A program made the position numbers and the translations under genes. From Microlunatus phosphovorus NM-1 (lineage in GTDB: Bacteria; Actinomycetota; Actinomycetes; Propionibacteriales; Propionibacteriaceae), in the NCBI RefSeq assembly GCF_000270245.1, contig NC_015635.1, forward strand, positions 3,844,001 to 3,908,000: a DNA stretch of 64,000 bases. Direction: 5' to 3'. Below are positions 48,862 through 59,030 of this stretch, in pieces (the stretch's first letter is position 1; each line of letters opens with the position of its first letter). A model generated the notes under the pieces. The model saw only the letters and a list, made by a program, of their open reading frames with translations, did not search any database and was not told where the DNA came from.

Positions 48862-50097
48862 TCATCGCACCTGACCGCTGCCGACCACCACGTACTTGGT
48901 CGAGGTCATCTCGGGCAGCCCCATCGGACCGCGGGCGTGCAGCTTCTGGGTGGAGATGCCGATCTCCGCACCGAAGCCGAACTCGCCACCGTCGACAAAC
49001 CTGCTGGAGGCGTTCACCAGCACTGCGGCCGCATCGACCTCGGCGGTGAACCGCTGGGCGGAGCGCTGCGACTCGGTGACGATCGTCTCGCTGTGCCCGG
49101 TGCTGTAGCGGCGGATGTGCGCCAGCGCCGCATCCAGATCGTCGACGACCGCGACGGCGATATCGAGGGAGAGATACTCCTCGGCATAGTCGGTCTCGGT
49201 GGCTGCGAGCACCTGCCCGTACGCCGCCGCGCGCCCATCACCATGCACGGTGACCCCGGCTCCAGCAAGCGCCTGGAGAGCCTGCGGTACGAAGCTGGCG
49301 GCGGCCTCGGCGTGCACGAGCAGGGTCTCCACCGCGTTGCAGACCGAGGGCCGCTGGGTCTTGGCGTTGAGCAGGATGGCGAGCGCCATCTCGTGATCGG
49401 CGGTGGCATCGACATAGAGGTGGCAGTTGCCCACACCGGTCTCGATCACCGGCACCTGGCTGTTGCGGACCACCGTGTCGATCAGCCCCGCCCCGCCGCG
49501 CGGGATGAGGACGTCGACCAGTCCGCGAGCCGCCATCAGTTCGGTGGTGACCTCGCGTGGGCCGGGAATGAGTTGGACGGCATCGGCCGGCAGCCCGGCG
49601 TCGACCAAGCCTTGCCGCAGCGCCTCGACCACGGCCGCGTTGGAGTCTGCCGCCGAGGAGGAACCGCGCAGCAGCGCGGCGTTGCCGGACTTGACGCAGA
49701 TGCCGCCGGCATCCGCGGTCACGTTCGGGCGGGCCTCGTAGATGATGCCCACCACGCCGAACGGCACCCGCACCTGGCGTACCTCGACGCCGTTGGCATT
49801 CGTCCAGCCGCGGACCACATCGCCGACCGGATCCGGCAGTCCGGCGAGATCCCGAAGTCCCTGCACCATGCCGGCGATCCGGTCCGGGGTCAGCCGGAGC
49901 CGGTCGATCAGGGCAGCACTGGTGCCGTTCGCCTCGGCCCGCGCCACATCGACCGCGTTCGCCTCGAGCACCGCCGTCTCGGCCTTGGCCAGCGCATCGG
50001 CCATCGCCTGGAGGGCGGCATCCTTGGCCGCCCGCGGAGTCTTGGCGAGCACCCGGGCCGCTTCTCGGGCACGTACGGCTTGCTCAGTGACACTCAC
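48862..50097 (-). CDS. proA: Gamma-glutamyl phosphate reductase
   Basis: 411 aa, full length. The aldehyde-dehydrogenase-like core has the catalytic Cys in [19 protein letters not shown] and NAD(P)-binding [20 protein letters not shown]. Near the end, [32 protein letters not shown] is the ProA hallmark (quoted here only as landmarks). It catalyses the second step of proline synthesis. proB lies 11.5 kb away, unlike genomes where the two are close. Confidence 0.97.
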   Translation of the reverse strand: MSVTEQAVRAREAARVLAKTPRAAKDAALQAMADALAKAETAVLEANAVDVARAEANGTSAALIDRLRLTPDRIAGMVQGLRDLAGLPDPVGDVVRGWTNANGVEVRQVRVPFGVVGIIYEARPNVTADAGGICVKSGNAALLRGSSSAADSNAAVVEALRQGLVDAGLPADAVQLIPGPREVTTELMAARGLVDVLIPRGGAGLIDTVVRNSQVPVIETGVGNCHLYVDATADHEMALAILLNAKTQRPSVCNAVETLLVHAEAAASFVPQALQALAGAGVTVHGDGRAAAYGQVLAATETDYAEEYLSLDIAVAVVDDLDAALAHIRRYSTGHSETIVTESQRSAQRFTAEVDAAAVLVNASSRFVDGGEFGFGAEIGISTQKLHARGPMGLPEMTSTKYVVVGSGQVR

Positions 50098-50126
50098 GCC
50101 GCCAATTTAGCCGAGCGCAGCCAACC

Positions 50127-50738
50127 TCAAGCGGACATGAGCGCCAGGCGAGCGCGTACGAGGCCGTGGCGACGGAGCAGGCACCAGGTCAGGTTGATGC
50201 ACATCAACACGCTCATCACCGAGGCGGCGAGGATGACCGACTGCTCGTCCACCAGCAGCGCCCAGCCGAGCCAGAAGGTCTGGTTGACCGTGTTCATCGC
50301 CAGAAACGGCAGCGAGATGCCCGCGATCCGCGGGGTCAGGAGCAGCTCATGGAACTGGATGACCTGAGCGCATGCCGACGGGATACCGGCCGCAATCGCG
50401 AAAGCGACCGGCCCGAAGGCCACGTTGATGCCGAGATTGAGCAATCCGAGGACGAGACCGGGCCCAAAGGTCGCGACCCAGCTGACGCCACGGTCACTGC
50501 GCAGCCGGAACAAGATGACCAGGGTGCAGAGCAGGAGCAGCGCGTTCGGTATCACGATGTTGAGGTGTCCAGTCACCACACCGTGGCCGGTCCAGGCCAC
50601 GTTGGCGGCGAGCATCAGACGCCAAGCATTGAGGGAGATCCCTGCAGTGGTCCCGCTGCGGAGCAGCTTGATGACCTGCGGGAGAGCGGCGATAGAAGCA
50701 AGGGTGGCAGCAGCCCAACCCAGGGCTACGACGAGCAC
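50127..50738 (-). CDS. PQ-loop / SemiSWEET-like membrane protein
   Basis: 203 aa, about seven hydrophobic helices. Two PQ-loop-like repeats: AALPQVIKLLRSGTTAGISL near residue 18 and CAQVIQFHELLLTPRIAGIS near residue 125 (the second lacks the Pro-Gln pair). Members transport sugars, amino acids or act in trafficking. Seven helices with two repeats fit the SWEET-like layout. Substrate unknown; transcribed alone, 30 nt upstream of proA. Confidence 0.82.
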   Translation of the reverse strand: MLVVALGWAAATLASIAALPQVIKLLRSGTTAGISLNAWRLMLAANVAWTGHGVVTGHLNIVIPNALLLLCTLVILFRLRSDRGVSWVATFGPGLVLGLLNLGINVAFGPVAFAIAAGIPSACAQVIQFHELLLTPRIAGISLPFLAMNTVNQTFWLGWALLVDEQSVILAASVMSVLMCINLTWCLLRRHGLVRARLALMSA

Positions 50739-51069
50739 GAGAGATCAGTCTTTCTAGCGGCGCACAGGGCAGCCGCGATGAACGTGGTGAATGGAGTGTC
50801 TACAGAAGGTCGGCGGCCACGGTGCCGAGGTCAGACCGCCCGGAGGGCTCCCTCGCGGCGCGGTCGTGGACCATCGTAGGCGCCGAGTGAAGTTTCAACA
50901 GAAACGTTCTAGAAGAAGCTGGGTGAGCCTGCTCACAGTGAGTCACAGCGCCGTAGTTACTGCCCTGCAATTCCCTCGCCAGGGCAACTCTCCCGCCGCA
51001 GGAGGGTAGGACCCAGGGGCCAAACGGGGCGCCGCAGGGGCACGGCAGGGCGTACCTCCGCGCGGCGGA
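50739..51069. other. Intergenic region upstream of the PQ-loop gene
   Basis: 331 bp without a gene. It holds a small inverted repeat GTTTC-AACA-GAAAC at 50892-50905 that could be a regulator site for the PQ-loop gene. Nothing else recognised. Confidence 0.4.
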
Positions 51070-51954
51070 CTACAGGCCGCGGGACTCCATCACGCTGTAG
51101 ACCTCGTCCAGGATGTCGTCGTCGGGAAGGCCGGTACGTCGACCGTTGGCATACACCTCGGCAACCTGGGACTCGACCTCGCGATAGCGCCGCTGATAGG
51201 CGTCCTGGTTGGGCCGCCAGTAGCCGACGATGTCGAACTGCGGCGAGCGCCATTTGAGCTCGTGCCGGAAATAGCGCCGCACGTCCCGGGCACAGGCGGC
51301 CTCTCCGGCCATCCACACATAGCCCCGACCCGGTGGCAGTTCGATGGTCCGCACCGCCGCACTCAGCGGGCTGGGGATGGTGGCCGGCGACGGGTTGTAG
51401 GCCCAGCAGACCTTCAACTGCGCCGGCGAAGTCGGCCTGAAGGTCGCCTCCTCATTCGGGGCCTCGAAGATCGCGTGCGCATATTGCTGTGGCGACAAGT
51501 TCTCCAGGATCCGACAGGCGGCCGGAATACCCGTCTGATCGGCAAGGATCAGCATCCAGTCGGCCGTGGTGTCGATACCTCGGCCATGCGGCTGCGAAAT
51601 CAGCAGCTCGTCACCGGGCTCGACGGTCTCGGCCCACCGGGTTGCGGCACCATGCTCGTGCACCACCACATCGACAGTCACCTGGCAATGCTCGGGATCC
51701 CACCGCCGCAGGCTGTACCACCGGGGCGATGGCTGGGGATTGGCGAAATGGAACTGCTGCCCGTGCTTGATCGGCAGCTCGACATGCCGCTGGCGCTCCG
51801 GCGGAACCATCAGCCGGAACCACTCGTCCGGCATCCCCGAGGACTGGTAGCCGGCGAGCCCGGCCCCGCCCAGCACGATTCGTCGCATCACCGACGAAAG
51901 ACTCCGCACCTCGAGCACCTCAGCCCGGAAGTAGGCCTCAGGAAGCGCCGTCAT
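51070..51954 (-). CDS. Siderophore-interacting protein (ferric-siderophore reductase)
   Basis: 294 aa from ATG 51954; the frame open to 52122 covers only the repeat-rich leader. FAD-binding part: RWYSLRRWDPEHCQVTVDVV and EPGDELLISQPHG. C-terminal SIP domain: RGYVWMAGEAACARDVRRYF and VGYWRPNQDAYQRRYRE. These flavoenzymes reduce Fe(III)-siderophores in the cytoplasm. An iron-box-like palindrome at 52,079 upstream suggests iron repression. Confidence 0.93.
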   Translation of the reverse strand: MTALPEAYFRAEVLEVRSLSSVMRRIVLGGAGLAGYQSSGMPDEWFRLMVPPERQRHVELPIKHGQQFHFANPQPSPRWYSLRRWDPEHCQVTVDVVVHEHGAATRWAETVEPGDELLISQPHGRGIDTTADWMLILADQTGIPAACRILENLSPQQYAHAIFEAPNEEATFRPTSPAQLKVCWAYNPSPATIPSPLSAAVRTIELPPGRGYVWMAGEAACARDVRRYFRHELKWRSPQFDIVGYWRPNQDAYQRRYREVESQVAEVYANGRRTGLPDDDILDEVYSVMESRGL

Positions 51955-51982
51955 GTCGCCCTCTGTCCCTTCACGCTGTCTT

Positions 51983-52054
51983 CCACCCGCCGACCCGCCC
52001 CCTTGGGGTGTCCACCCGCCGACCCGCCCGAGGTTTCCACCCGCCGACCCGCCC
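51983..52054. repeat. Three direct 18-bp repeats in the leader of the SIP gene
   Basis: CCACCCGCCGACCCGCCC occurs exactly at 51983, 52012 and 52037. All lie between the iron box and the SIP start codon, on the transcribed leader. They could form G-rich structure in the RNA or be a binding array. Confidence 0.85.
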
Positions 52055-52078
52055 CGCCTGAGTCGCAGCGCGCGCCGG

Positions 52079-52092
52079 TTAGGTAACCCTAA
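52079..52092. promoter_or_regulatory. IdeR/DmdR-type iron box
   Basis: TTAGG-GTTA-CCTAA read on the minus strand (TTAGGTAACCCTAA on plus). The half nearest the gene matches the iron-box consensus well; overall about 13 of 19 positions fit by eye. It lies about 125 bp before the SIP start, downstream of -10-like GAGTAT, as expected for an iron-dependent repressor site. Confidence 0.65.
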
Positions 52093-52214
52093 ATCGACCA
52101 GATACTCCATCTTGACACACAAACCCCGGCCCGGAGCAGCATTCTTCGACGAGCCTCAGCAATTTCTCACCAGTGACGTAAAAACTTCGCGCCCGCGCTG
52201 AATCGCTTCACCGC

Positions 52215-52718
52215 TCACAGCAATCGCGGCGGCAGGATGCCTTCGTGCTCGAGCAGCCAACGCTTCGTCTCCAGCCCCTGACCAGGCAGTCCACCGGAGT
52301 AGCCACCGAGCCCGTCACCCGCGAGCACCCGATGACACGCGATCAGGATCGGCACCGGGTTGGCTCCCATCACCGAGCCGATCGCCCGAGCCGGCAGCCC
52401 GGTCCCGCTCAACTCGGCCAGTTCTCCGTACGTGACCGAGGACCCGTACGGAACCTGCTGCAACGCCAGCAGCACCTGCCGAGTCGACGTGGTGAGCCCG
52501 TCCAACTCGACCGGCACGCTGAACTCGCGTCGGGTGCCGGCGAAGTACTCGGACAACTCGGTGACGGCCTGATCCAGCGCACTGCCGGGGACCGGTGCCT
52601 CCGAGTGCCCCAACGAGGTCCGTCCGACGACCCGCCAGGAGATCCGGCGGACACCCTCCGCCCCCGCCGTCACGACGATCCGGCCGATCGGAGTGTCCAG
52701 CGCCGCCAACTCACTCAT
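52215..52718 (-). CDS. ogt: Methylated-DNA-protein cysteine methyltransferase
   Basis: 167 aa from ATG 52718, overlapping the stop of the upstream ABC gene as ATGA. C-terminal DNA-binding domain: [39 protein letters not shown] with the acceptor Cys. The usual PCHRV reads ACHRV, a Pro to Ala change at the position before the active Cys, seen in some members. It repairs O6-alkylguanine. Its coupling to a peptide ABC operon seems incidental. Confidence 0.9.
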   Translation of the reverse strand: MSELAALDTPIGRIVVTAGAEGVRRISWRVVGRTSLGHSEAPVPGSALDQAVTELSEYFAGTRREFSVPVELDGLTTSTRQVLLALQQVPYGSSVTYGELAELSGTGLPARAIGSVMGANPVPILIACHRVLAGDGLGGYSGGLPGQGLETKRWLLEHEGILPPRLL

Positions 52719-53818
52719 CTGATCGGTTCTACCACCAGCCCGGGGTCGTTGACCGTGATCCGACCATTGGCGATCTCCTCCGCCCAATGACAGGCCACCC
52801 GATGCGTCCGGCCGCCCGGCTGAGCCTCGTCCACACCCGGCAGTTCCCGCAGCTCGGGCACCTCGGTGTCACATCGGGTCGGCTGCCGATACGGACAGCG
52901 AGTGTGGAACCGGCAGCCACTCGGCGGGTTCGCCGGGCTCGGCAGATCACCACGCAGCAGGATCCGCTCCCGCCGGTCCTCGACCTCCGGGTCGGGGATC
53001 GGGATCGCGGACATCAGCGCGATCGTGTACGGATGCAGCGGCCGCTCGTAGAGCCGATCGCTCGGCGCCTCCTCGACCAGGCGGCCCAGATACATGACCC
53101 CCACGGTGTCGCTGATGTGACGGACGACCGCGAGATCGTGGGCGATCACCAGATAGGTGAGACCCAGCAGATCCTGCAGGTCCTCCAGCAGGTTGATCAC
53201 CTGCGCCTGGACGGAGACATCCAGCGCGCTGACCGGCTCGTCGGCGATCACCAGATCGGGGTTCAGCACGATGGCCCGGGCGATGCCGATGCGCTGCCGC
53301 TGCCCGCCGGAGAACTCGTGCGGATAGCGCGACATCGCCGACCGCGGCAGCCCGACCACCTCCAGCATGGCGGCCGCCTTGGCCAGATACGACGCCGCGG
53401 AGTCCTTGCCGTACTCGTCGCGGTCCTGCGCCGACAGGCCGTGCACCCGCAGGGGCTCGACCAGCAGGCTCTCCACCGACTGCCGGGGATCCAAGCTGGA
53501 CAAGGGGTCCTGAAAGACCATCTGCATCCGCGGACGGAGTTTGCGCAGCGCCTCGGGCTTGAGTGCTCCGACATCGATACCGTCGAACAGTACTCGGCCC
53601 GCGGTGGGCTCCTCCAGGCGCAACAGCGCCCTGCCCAAGGTCGACTTGCCGCAGCCGGACTCCCCCACCAGACCGTAGGTCTGTCCTCGCGCCACGGTCA
53701 GGTCGACGCCGTCGACGGCCCGGACGTGACCCACCGTACGGTCCATCAGCAGGCCGCGCTTGATCGGGAAGTGCACCTCGAGTCCGGTGACCTCGAGCAG
53801 GTTCGAGCCGTCAGACAT
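52715..53818 (-). CDS. Oligopeptide/dipeptide ABC transporter ATP-binding protein (OppF/DppF type)
   Basis: 367 aa from ATG 53818. Walker [21 protein letters not shown], signature [15 protein letters not shown], Walker [13 protein letters not shown], and the C-terminal OppF tail with cysteines ([18 protein letters not shown]) that may bind an Fe-S cluster in related proteins. Energises peptide import with the OppD-type partner, whose stop it overlaps by 8 nt. Confidence 0.94.
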   Translation of the reverse strand: MSDGSNLLEVTGLEVHFPIKRGLLMDRTVGHVRAVDGVDLTVARGQTYGLVGESGCGKSTLGRALLRLEEPTAGRVLFDGIDVGALKPEALRKLRPRMQMVFQDPLSSLDPRQSVESLLVEPLRVHGLSAQDRDEYGKDSAASYLAKAAAMLEVVGLPRSAMSRYPHEFSGGQRQRIGIARAIVLNPDLVIADEPVSALDVSVQAQVINLLEDLQDLLGLTYLVIAHDLAVVRHISDTVGVMYLGRLVEEAPSDRLYERPLHPYTIALMSAIPIPDPEVEDRRERILLRGDLPSPANPPSGCRFHTRCPYRQPTRCDTEVPELRELPGVDEAQPGGRTHRVACHWAEEIANGRITVNDPGLVVEPIR

Positions 53819-54911
53819 CGACCACACCTCCCCTGCCCGCGCCGCCCTTGTCCGGACCGTCCGCACCTGGGTCGCCTTCGGCCGGCGCTGGATGCACGCA
53901 GCGGATCAGGTGATCACCGGGGCCATCTGCGAGCAGCGGCAGATCGGCGGTCGCACACTGCTCGTCGGCATGGTCGCACCGAGGCGCAAACGCACAGGCC
54001 TTCGACCAGGCGATGACGTCCCGCGGCGTACCCCGGATCGGCCGCAGCGGCTCACCCGGCGGGCTGTCCAACCGCGGGATCGAGGCCAGCAATCCCTCGG
54101 TGTAACGGTGCCGCGGATGGGCGAAGAGCTCCCGACGGTTCGCGGACTCGACGATCCGCCCGCTGTACATGACATTCACCACGTCGCACAGACCGGCCAC
54201 CACGCCGAGATCGTGGGTGATCATGATCATCGCGGTGTCGAGGTCGTTGACCAGCTCCTTCAGCAGCTCCAGCACCTGCGCCTGGATGGTCACGTCGAGC
54301 GCTGTGGTCGGCTCGTCGCAGATCAGCAGCGCCGGCTTGCAGGCCAAGGCGATGGCGATCAGGGCGCGTTGCCGCATGCCACCGGAGAGCTGGTGCGGAT
54401 ATTCCTTCAGCCGGCGTCCCGGATCGGGGATGCCGCAGCGGCGCAGCAGGTCCTCGGCCTCGACCCTTGCCTCGCTGCGCGACACGTCGGAGTGCCGCAC
54501 CAGCACTTCGGTGACCTGCAACCCGATCGGTATCACCGGGTTGAGCGAGCTCATCGGATCCTGGAACACCATGGCGATCTCCCGGCCTCGGAGCCGGTTC
54601 AGCTCCGCGGTGCTGGCGCCCAACAGCTGCTGACCGCGATAGCGGATCTGGCCGTCGGTCTGGACGCCGCGCGGCGGTAGCAGCCCCATCACCGCCAGCG
54701 AGGTGACGGATTTGCCGCTGCCGCTCTCTCCGACGATGCCGACGATCTGGCCGGGTCGGACCTCAAAGCTGACGCCGTCGACCGCACGTACCGGCCGGGA
54801 GCCCTTGCGTGCAAAGGTGACCGACAGGTTGTCGACCTCGAGCAGGTTCTCCTCCCGGTTGGCTCTCGGCCGCGGCCGGCCCCGGGTGAGCGTCGTGTCG
54901 AACCCGGTCAT
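53811..54911 (-). CDS. Oligopeptide/dipeptide ABC transporter ATP-binding protein (OppD/DppD type)
   Basis: 366 aa from ATG 54911. Walker [21 protein letters not shown], signature [14 protein letters not shown], Walker [13 protein letters not shown], and the oligopeptide-family C-terminus with [15 protein letters not shown]. Pairs with the OppF-type gene downstream. A 168-bp gap with palindromic text separates it from the permease genes. Confidence 0.94.
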   Translation of the reverse strand: MTGFDTTLTRGRPRPRANREENLLEVDNLSVTFARKGSRPVRAVDGVSFEVRPGQIVGIVGESGSGKSVTSLAVMGLLPPRGVQTDGQIRYRGQQLLGASTAELNRLRGREIAMVFQDPMSSLNPVIPIGLQVTEVLVRHSDVSRSEARVEAEDLLRRCGIPDPGRRLKEYPHQLSGGMRQRALIAIALACKPALLICDEPTTALDVTIQAQVLELLKELVNDLDTAMIMITHDLGVVAGLCDVVNVMYSGRIVESANRRELFAHPRHRYTEGLLASIPRLDSPPGEPLRPIRGTPRDVIAWSKACAFAPRCDHADEQCATADLPLLADGPGDHLIRCVHPAPAEGDPGADGPDKGGAGRGGVVDV

Positions 54912-55079
54912 CGACGGAGCCTCTCGCGAGTGCAGGAGCGATTCTGGACGACACACCCGCGAGTGAAGCGAGCAGATCCGACAGAGCCGTCGCACAGAAT
55001 CGCGACGAACGAGCGAGACCTCGCGGAGTCGATGACCGCGGAGCGCGGAGCGCGACCATCCAACACGGTGCCCATCACT

Positions 55080-56012
55080 TCACCGCCTGGACTTCGGGTC
55101 CAGGGCCTCACGCAGGGCCTCACCGAAGAGGGTGAAGCCGAGCGCGGTGATGGTCATGCACAGGCCGGGCAGGATGGTCAGTCGCGGATCGCTCTGCAGC
55201 CGGTCTTGACCTTTCACCAGCATGCGCCCCCACTCGGCGACCGCGGGGTCGGGCTGCCCCAGGCCGAGATAGGACAGTGCGGCGACTTCGATGGTCGCGG
55301 TCGCGAGCACCAGGGTGGCTTGGACGATCAGCGGTCCGAGCGAGTTGGGCAGCACGTGACTCATCACGATCCGGCGACTTCGCAACCCGAGTGACGATGC
55401 CGCCAGCACGTAGTCCTGCCGTCGTTGGCCGAGCATGGAACCGCGCAGCAGTCGCGCGAAGATCGGGATCTGAGCGGCCCCGATGGCGATCATGATCGAC
55501 CACTGATTGGCACCGAGCAGGGCGGCGATGCTGACCGCCAGCAACAGCGACGGGATGGACAGCAGGATGTCCACAAACCGCATTACGCCGGTGTCCCACC
55601 AGCCGCCGAGCCCGCCGGCGAGCACCCCGAGGAACGCCCCACCGATCACCCCGATCATGGTCGACACGACACCGATCACCAGGGTCTGGCGTGCCCCGTA
55701 CAGGAGCTGGGTGAGCATGTCGGAGCCGAAGGAGTCGAGCCCCAGCGGGTGGCCCGGCGAACGTCCCGGCACCGAGCTGGGGGTCACCTGGTCGATCCAC
55801 TCGGTCGAGGCCGGCTGGTACGGAGTGAGCACCGGCGCGAGCACCGCGACCAGCACCAGGGCAGCGACGATCGCGGCGCCGATGATCGCCGACGGGCTGC
55901 GGCGCAGCCGGCGGAACGCGCCTCGCCACAGGCTGGTGCCCCGCTCGTCCTCCTGCGGCGCGCCGAGCAGGCCCTCGGCGATCGGGCCCTGCGTTGCATC
56001 GAGTGCGGTCAC
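55080..56012 (-). CDS. Peptide ABC transporter permease (DppC/OppC type)
   Basis: 310 aa. An N-terminal cytoplasmic stretch (LWRGAFRRLRRSPSAIIGAA, the OppC_N pattern), then about six membrane helices and the EAA-loop region (VLAASSLGLRSRRIVMSHVLPN). Typical binding-protein-dependent permease. It follows the DppB-type gene by 22 nt. Confidence 0.94.
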   Translation of the reverse strand: MTALDATQGPIAEGLLGAPQEDERGTSLWRGAFRRLRRSPSAIIGAAIVAALVLVAVLAPVLTPYQPASTEWIDQVTPSSVPGRSPGHPLGLDSFGSDMLTQLLYGARQTLVIGVVSTMIGVIGGAFLGVLAGGLGGWWDTGVMRFVDILLSIPSLLLAVSIAALLGANQWSIMIAIGAAQIPIFARLLRGSMLGQRRQDYVLAASSLGLRSRRIVMSHVLPNSLGPLIVQATLVLATATIEVAALSYLGLGQPDPAVAEWGRMLVKGQDRLQSDPRLTILPGLCMTITALGFTLFGEALREALDPKSRR

Positions 56013-56034
56013 GGGCAGAGCACCTCCATTCCCG

Positions 56035-57060
56035 TCACCTCGTCCTCAGTCGGGGGTCGATGAACCCATACGAGAGATCGACCAGCAGGTTCACCACGGC
56101 ATAGATCACCGCGATGAACAGGATGAAGCCCTGCAGGACGGCGAAGTCCAGACTGCTGATCGCATCGAACAGATAGGACCCGATGCCGTTGATCGCGAAC
56201 ACCCGCTCAGTCAGCACCGCCCCGGCGAGCAGCGCGCCGGTCTGCAGGCCGATCACGGTGATCACCGGCAGCAGCGCGTTGCGCAGCACGTGCCGCCGAG
56301 TGATCAACCCCGGCGCGAGGCCCTTGGCGTTGGCGGTGCGTACGTAGTCCTCCCCCAGCACCTCGATCACCGACGCCCGGGTCATCCGGACGACGATCGC
56401 CAGCGGGATCGAGCCCAGCGCGATGGCCGGCAGGATCAGGTGCACGATCGCATCCCAGGCGGCGTCCCACTCACGCGTCAACAGACCATCGAGGACATAG
56501 AAGTTGGTGATGTGGGTGGCGTCGATCCGTGGGTTCTGCCGGCCTGAGGACGGCAGCACCGCCAGCACGTGCAACGGTCCGGGCAGCCCGACGGCGAAGA
56601 TGAGCTTGAGGAAGTACGCCAGCACGAACACCGGGATGACGACCCCGGCCAGTGAGGTGCCGACGGCGAAGGTGTCCAGCCAGCCACCGGCTCGTTTGGC
56701 CGCCCAGTAGCCGAGCGGGATCCCGACCACCACCGCGAAGATCAAGGCAGCGATCGCCAGTTCCATGGTCGCCGGGAATCGCTCGAGGAAGGTGCCCAGC
56801 ACCGGCTCACCGGTACGCGGGGAGTTGCCGAAGTTGCCTTGCAGCAGTTGGGAGGCATACATCACGAACTGCTGGAGCAGTGGTTTGTCGAAGCCGTACT
56901 GCGCGTTCACCGAGGCGATCGACTCCGGCGTCGCCTTCTCGCCCAGCAGCGCCCGGGCGGGATCACCGGGCAGGGCCCTGACCCAGGCGAACAGCAACAC
57001 CATCAAGCCCAGCAGCACCGGGATCATCAGCAGGATCCGCCGGACGACGAATCTGAGCAT
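56035..57060 (-). CDS. Peptide ABC transporter permease (DppB/OppB type)
   Basis: 341 aa. Starts MLRFVVRRILLMIPVLLGLM, the standard DppB N-terminus, followed by LPGDPARALLGEKATPE and the EAA loop (YVRTANAKGLAPGLITRRHV). About six helices. It forms the channel with the DppC-type gene. A strong hairpin separates it from the binding-protein gene. Confidence 0.94.
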   Translation of the reverse strand: MLRFVVRRILLMIPVLLGLMVLLFAWVRALPGDPARALLGEKATPESIASVNAQYGFDKPLLQQFVMYASQLLQGNFGNSPRTGEPVLGTFLERFPATMELAIAALIFAVVVGIPLGYWAAKRAGGWLDTFAVGTSLAGVVIPVFVLAYFLKLIFAVGLPGPLHVLAVLPSSGRQNPRIDATHITNFYVLDGLLTREWDAAWDAIVHLILPAIALGSIPLAIVVRMTRASVIEVLGEDYVRTANAKGLAPGLITRRHVLRNALLPVITVIGLQTGALLAGAVLTERVFAINGIGSYLFDAISSLDFAVLQGFILFIAVIYAVVNLLVDLSYGFIDPRLRTR

Positions 57061-57110
57061 GGACTGTCCGCCTCTCCCGGGGGGTCGGGATGATCAGGGA
57101 CTCAGCATGC

Positions 57111-57147
57111 TGCGGGTGGCACCCGGGTGTCCAGGGTGCCACCACGC
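57111..57147 (-). promoter_or_regulatory. Intercistronic hairpin between binding protein and permease
   Basis: GGTGGCACCC and GGGTGCCACC are perfect 10-bp arms around a 9-nt loop; TGCG/CGCA extends the stem past one bulge. No T-tract. Such hairpins often stabilise the upstream binding-protein mRNA and reduce permease expression. Confidence 0.7.
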
Positions 57148-57165
57148 AGTCACGCCCAGGTCAGG

Positions 57166-58845
57166 TCACCGGGTGACGGTGACGTTGTTCCAGACCTCGT
57201 CCTGCACCGGGCTGGCCACGTACCCCTGCACGCCCTTGGCGAACGCCAGCGACGGCGCCGGGTGAGCGAGCGGGATGCCGGGGACGAACTCCGCGATGTC
57301 GGCATTGATCTGCTTGTATGCCGGCACCTGCTGCTCACGGGTCGGCAGCTCCCGCGCGTCGGCCAGGGCCTTGAACAGCTCGGGGTTGTCGAAGCCCCAC
57401 TCCGAGGACTTGCCCCCGAAGAAGACGCCGACGAAGTTGTCCGGGTCGTTGTAGTCGCCGGTCCAGCCGAGCAGATGGATGTCGTGCTTGCTGGTGCCTG
57501 CATCGCCCTGGATCATGTCGAGGTAGTCCGGGCTCCACTTCGCCGCCACCGGCGTGATCTTGATGCCGGCCTTCTCCAACTGGGACTTGATCACCGCGAA
57601 GGTGTCCTCGGGTGAGGGCATGTAAGGCCGGGAAACGCCCGTCGGATAGGCGAATTTGAGCACCAGATCGCTCTCCCCCGCCTCGGCGAGCAGCTTCTTG
57701 GCCTCGTCGACGTTGTAGTCCGGGTCCTTGATCTGGTCGTTGTAGCCCTCGACCAGATCGGGCATGAACTGCGTCGCGGTGATGGACCCGTCCGGCAGCG
57801 AGGACTTGACGACGGCCTGCTTGTCGATCGCGTGGGCGATGGCCTCCCGGACCTTGATCTTGGCCAGTGCCTTGTTCTTCTGGTTCATGCCCAGGTAGAG
57901 GATGTTGAAGGCAGGCCGGTTCTGGATCTGGAAGCCTGCGTCCTTCAGCGGCTGGACATCGGCCGGCCCGACCAGGTCGTAGCCGTCGATGTTGCCGGCC
58001 TGCAGCTCCTGGGTCCGGGCCTTGGGGTCGGAGATGGTCCGGATGATCACCCGATCAGCCTTGGCCTTGTCGCCCCAGTAGTTGTCATTGCGCTTCAGCG
58101 TGACCTGCTGGTTCCGCTCCCACTTCTCGAACACGAACGGTCCGGTGCCGGTCGGGTGCTCCGTGGCGTACGCGGAGAACCGCGGGTCATCGGCAGTGCC
58201 GGAGGTGTCGTCGGCGTTGTACTGCTTCAACGCGGTCGGGCTCTGCATCGAGAACGCGGGCAACGTCATCGCGTCGACGAACGCGGCGAACGGCCTGTTG
58301 AGCTTGATGGTCACCTCGGTCGGGCTGACGGCGGTGCAGCCGTCGTAGATGCCGCCGGTCTTGCCGGTCTTGAAGCCGCGGAACAGCTTGCCGTAGTAGT
58401 AGCTGATGTTCTCGGACTGGTTGACGCCGGTCCAGTTGTACCACCGCTCGAAGTTGGCGCAGACGGCCTCGGCGTTGAAGTCGGTGCCGTCGGAGAATTT
58501 CACGCCCTCCCGCAGGGTGAAGGTGAAGGACTTGCCGTCGCTGGAGGCTTTCCACTCGGTGGCCAGCAGCGGCTCCAGCTCGGTGGTGCCGGGTTTGGTG
58601 CTGATCAGACCCTCGAACTGCTGCCGGGCGATGCGGAAGGTCTCGCCATCACTGGCCATCGCCGGATCGAGCATCACCGGATCGGACGAGGCTGCGAAGA
58701 CGAAGTCCTGGCTGGTTGATTGCTCCGATGAGGAGTCTGTCTCACGCTGGCTCTGCGCGCAGGACGCCAGCGTTCCCGCCAGGGCCAAGGCCGCGACGGC
58801 GGCTATCCCCCGACGGAAGATTGTTCTGTTTCGCACGATGGTCAC
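57166..58845 (-). CDS. Peptide ABC transporter substrate-binding lipoprotein (SBP family 5)
   Basis: 559 aa. Signal sequence with lipobox AALALAGTLASC, so anchored to the outer face of the membrane. SBP_bac_5 pattern: SSDPVMLDPAMASDGETFRI, GVKFSDGTDFNAEAV, GTGPFVFEKWE and VREAIAHAIDKQAVV. Captures peptides or a similar solute for the DppBC-OppDF system. First gene of the operon. Confidence 0.95.
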   Translation of the reverse strand: MTIVRNRTIFRRGIAAVAALALAGTLASCAQSQRETDSSSEQSTSQDFVFAASSDPVMLDPAMASDGETFRIARQQFEGLISTKPGTTELEPLLATEWKASSDGKSFTFTLREGVKFSDGTDFNAEAVCANFERWYNWTGVNQSENISYYYGKLFRGFKTGKTGGIYDGCTAVSPTEVTIKLNRPFAAFVDAMTLPAFSMQSPTALKQYNADDTSGTADDPRFSAYATEHPTGTGPFVFEKWERNQQVTLKRNDNYWGDKAKADRVIIRTISDPKARTQELQAGNIDGYDLVGPADVQPLKDAGFQIQNRPAFNILYLGMNQKNKALAKIKVREAIAHAIDKQAVVKSSLPDGSITATQFMPDLVEGYNDQIKDPDYNVDEAKKLLAEAGESDLVLKFAYPTGVSRPYMPSPEDTFAVIKSQLEKAGIKITPVAAKWSPDYLDMIQGDAGTSKHDIHLLGWTGDYNDPDNFVGVFFGGKSSEWGFDNPELFKALADARELPTREQQVPAYKQINADIAEFVPGIPLAHPAPSLAFAKGVQGYVASPVQDEVWNNVTVTR

Positions 58846-59030
58846 CTCGTGTCTCTTGCGCGCCCGGACCGAGATCGGACCGATGGGCGCGGGCGGATCT
58901 GTAGGCCAGAATCATCCTCGGCTGAAAGCTGACCTTAGTCCAGAAGGCACCTGAGAGCGCAAGTCTTGTGGTGAATGCGTACCGAACCGTTAGCACTTGT
59001 GCCCGGTGGCGCGCAGGTAGCCTCAGGTAG

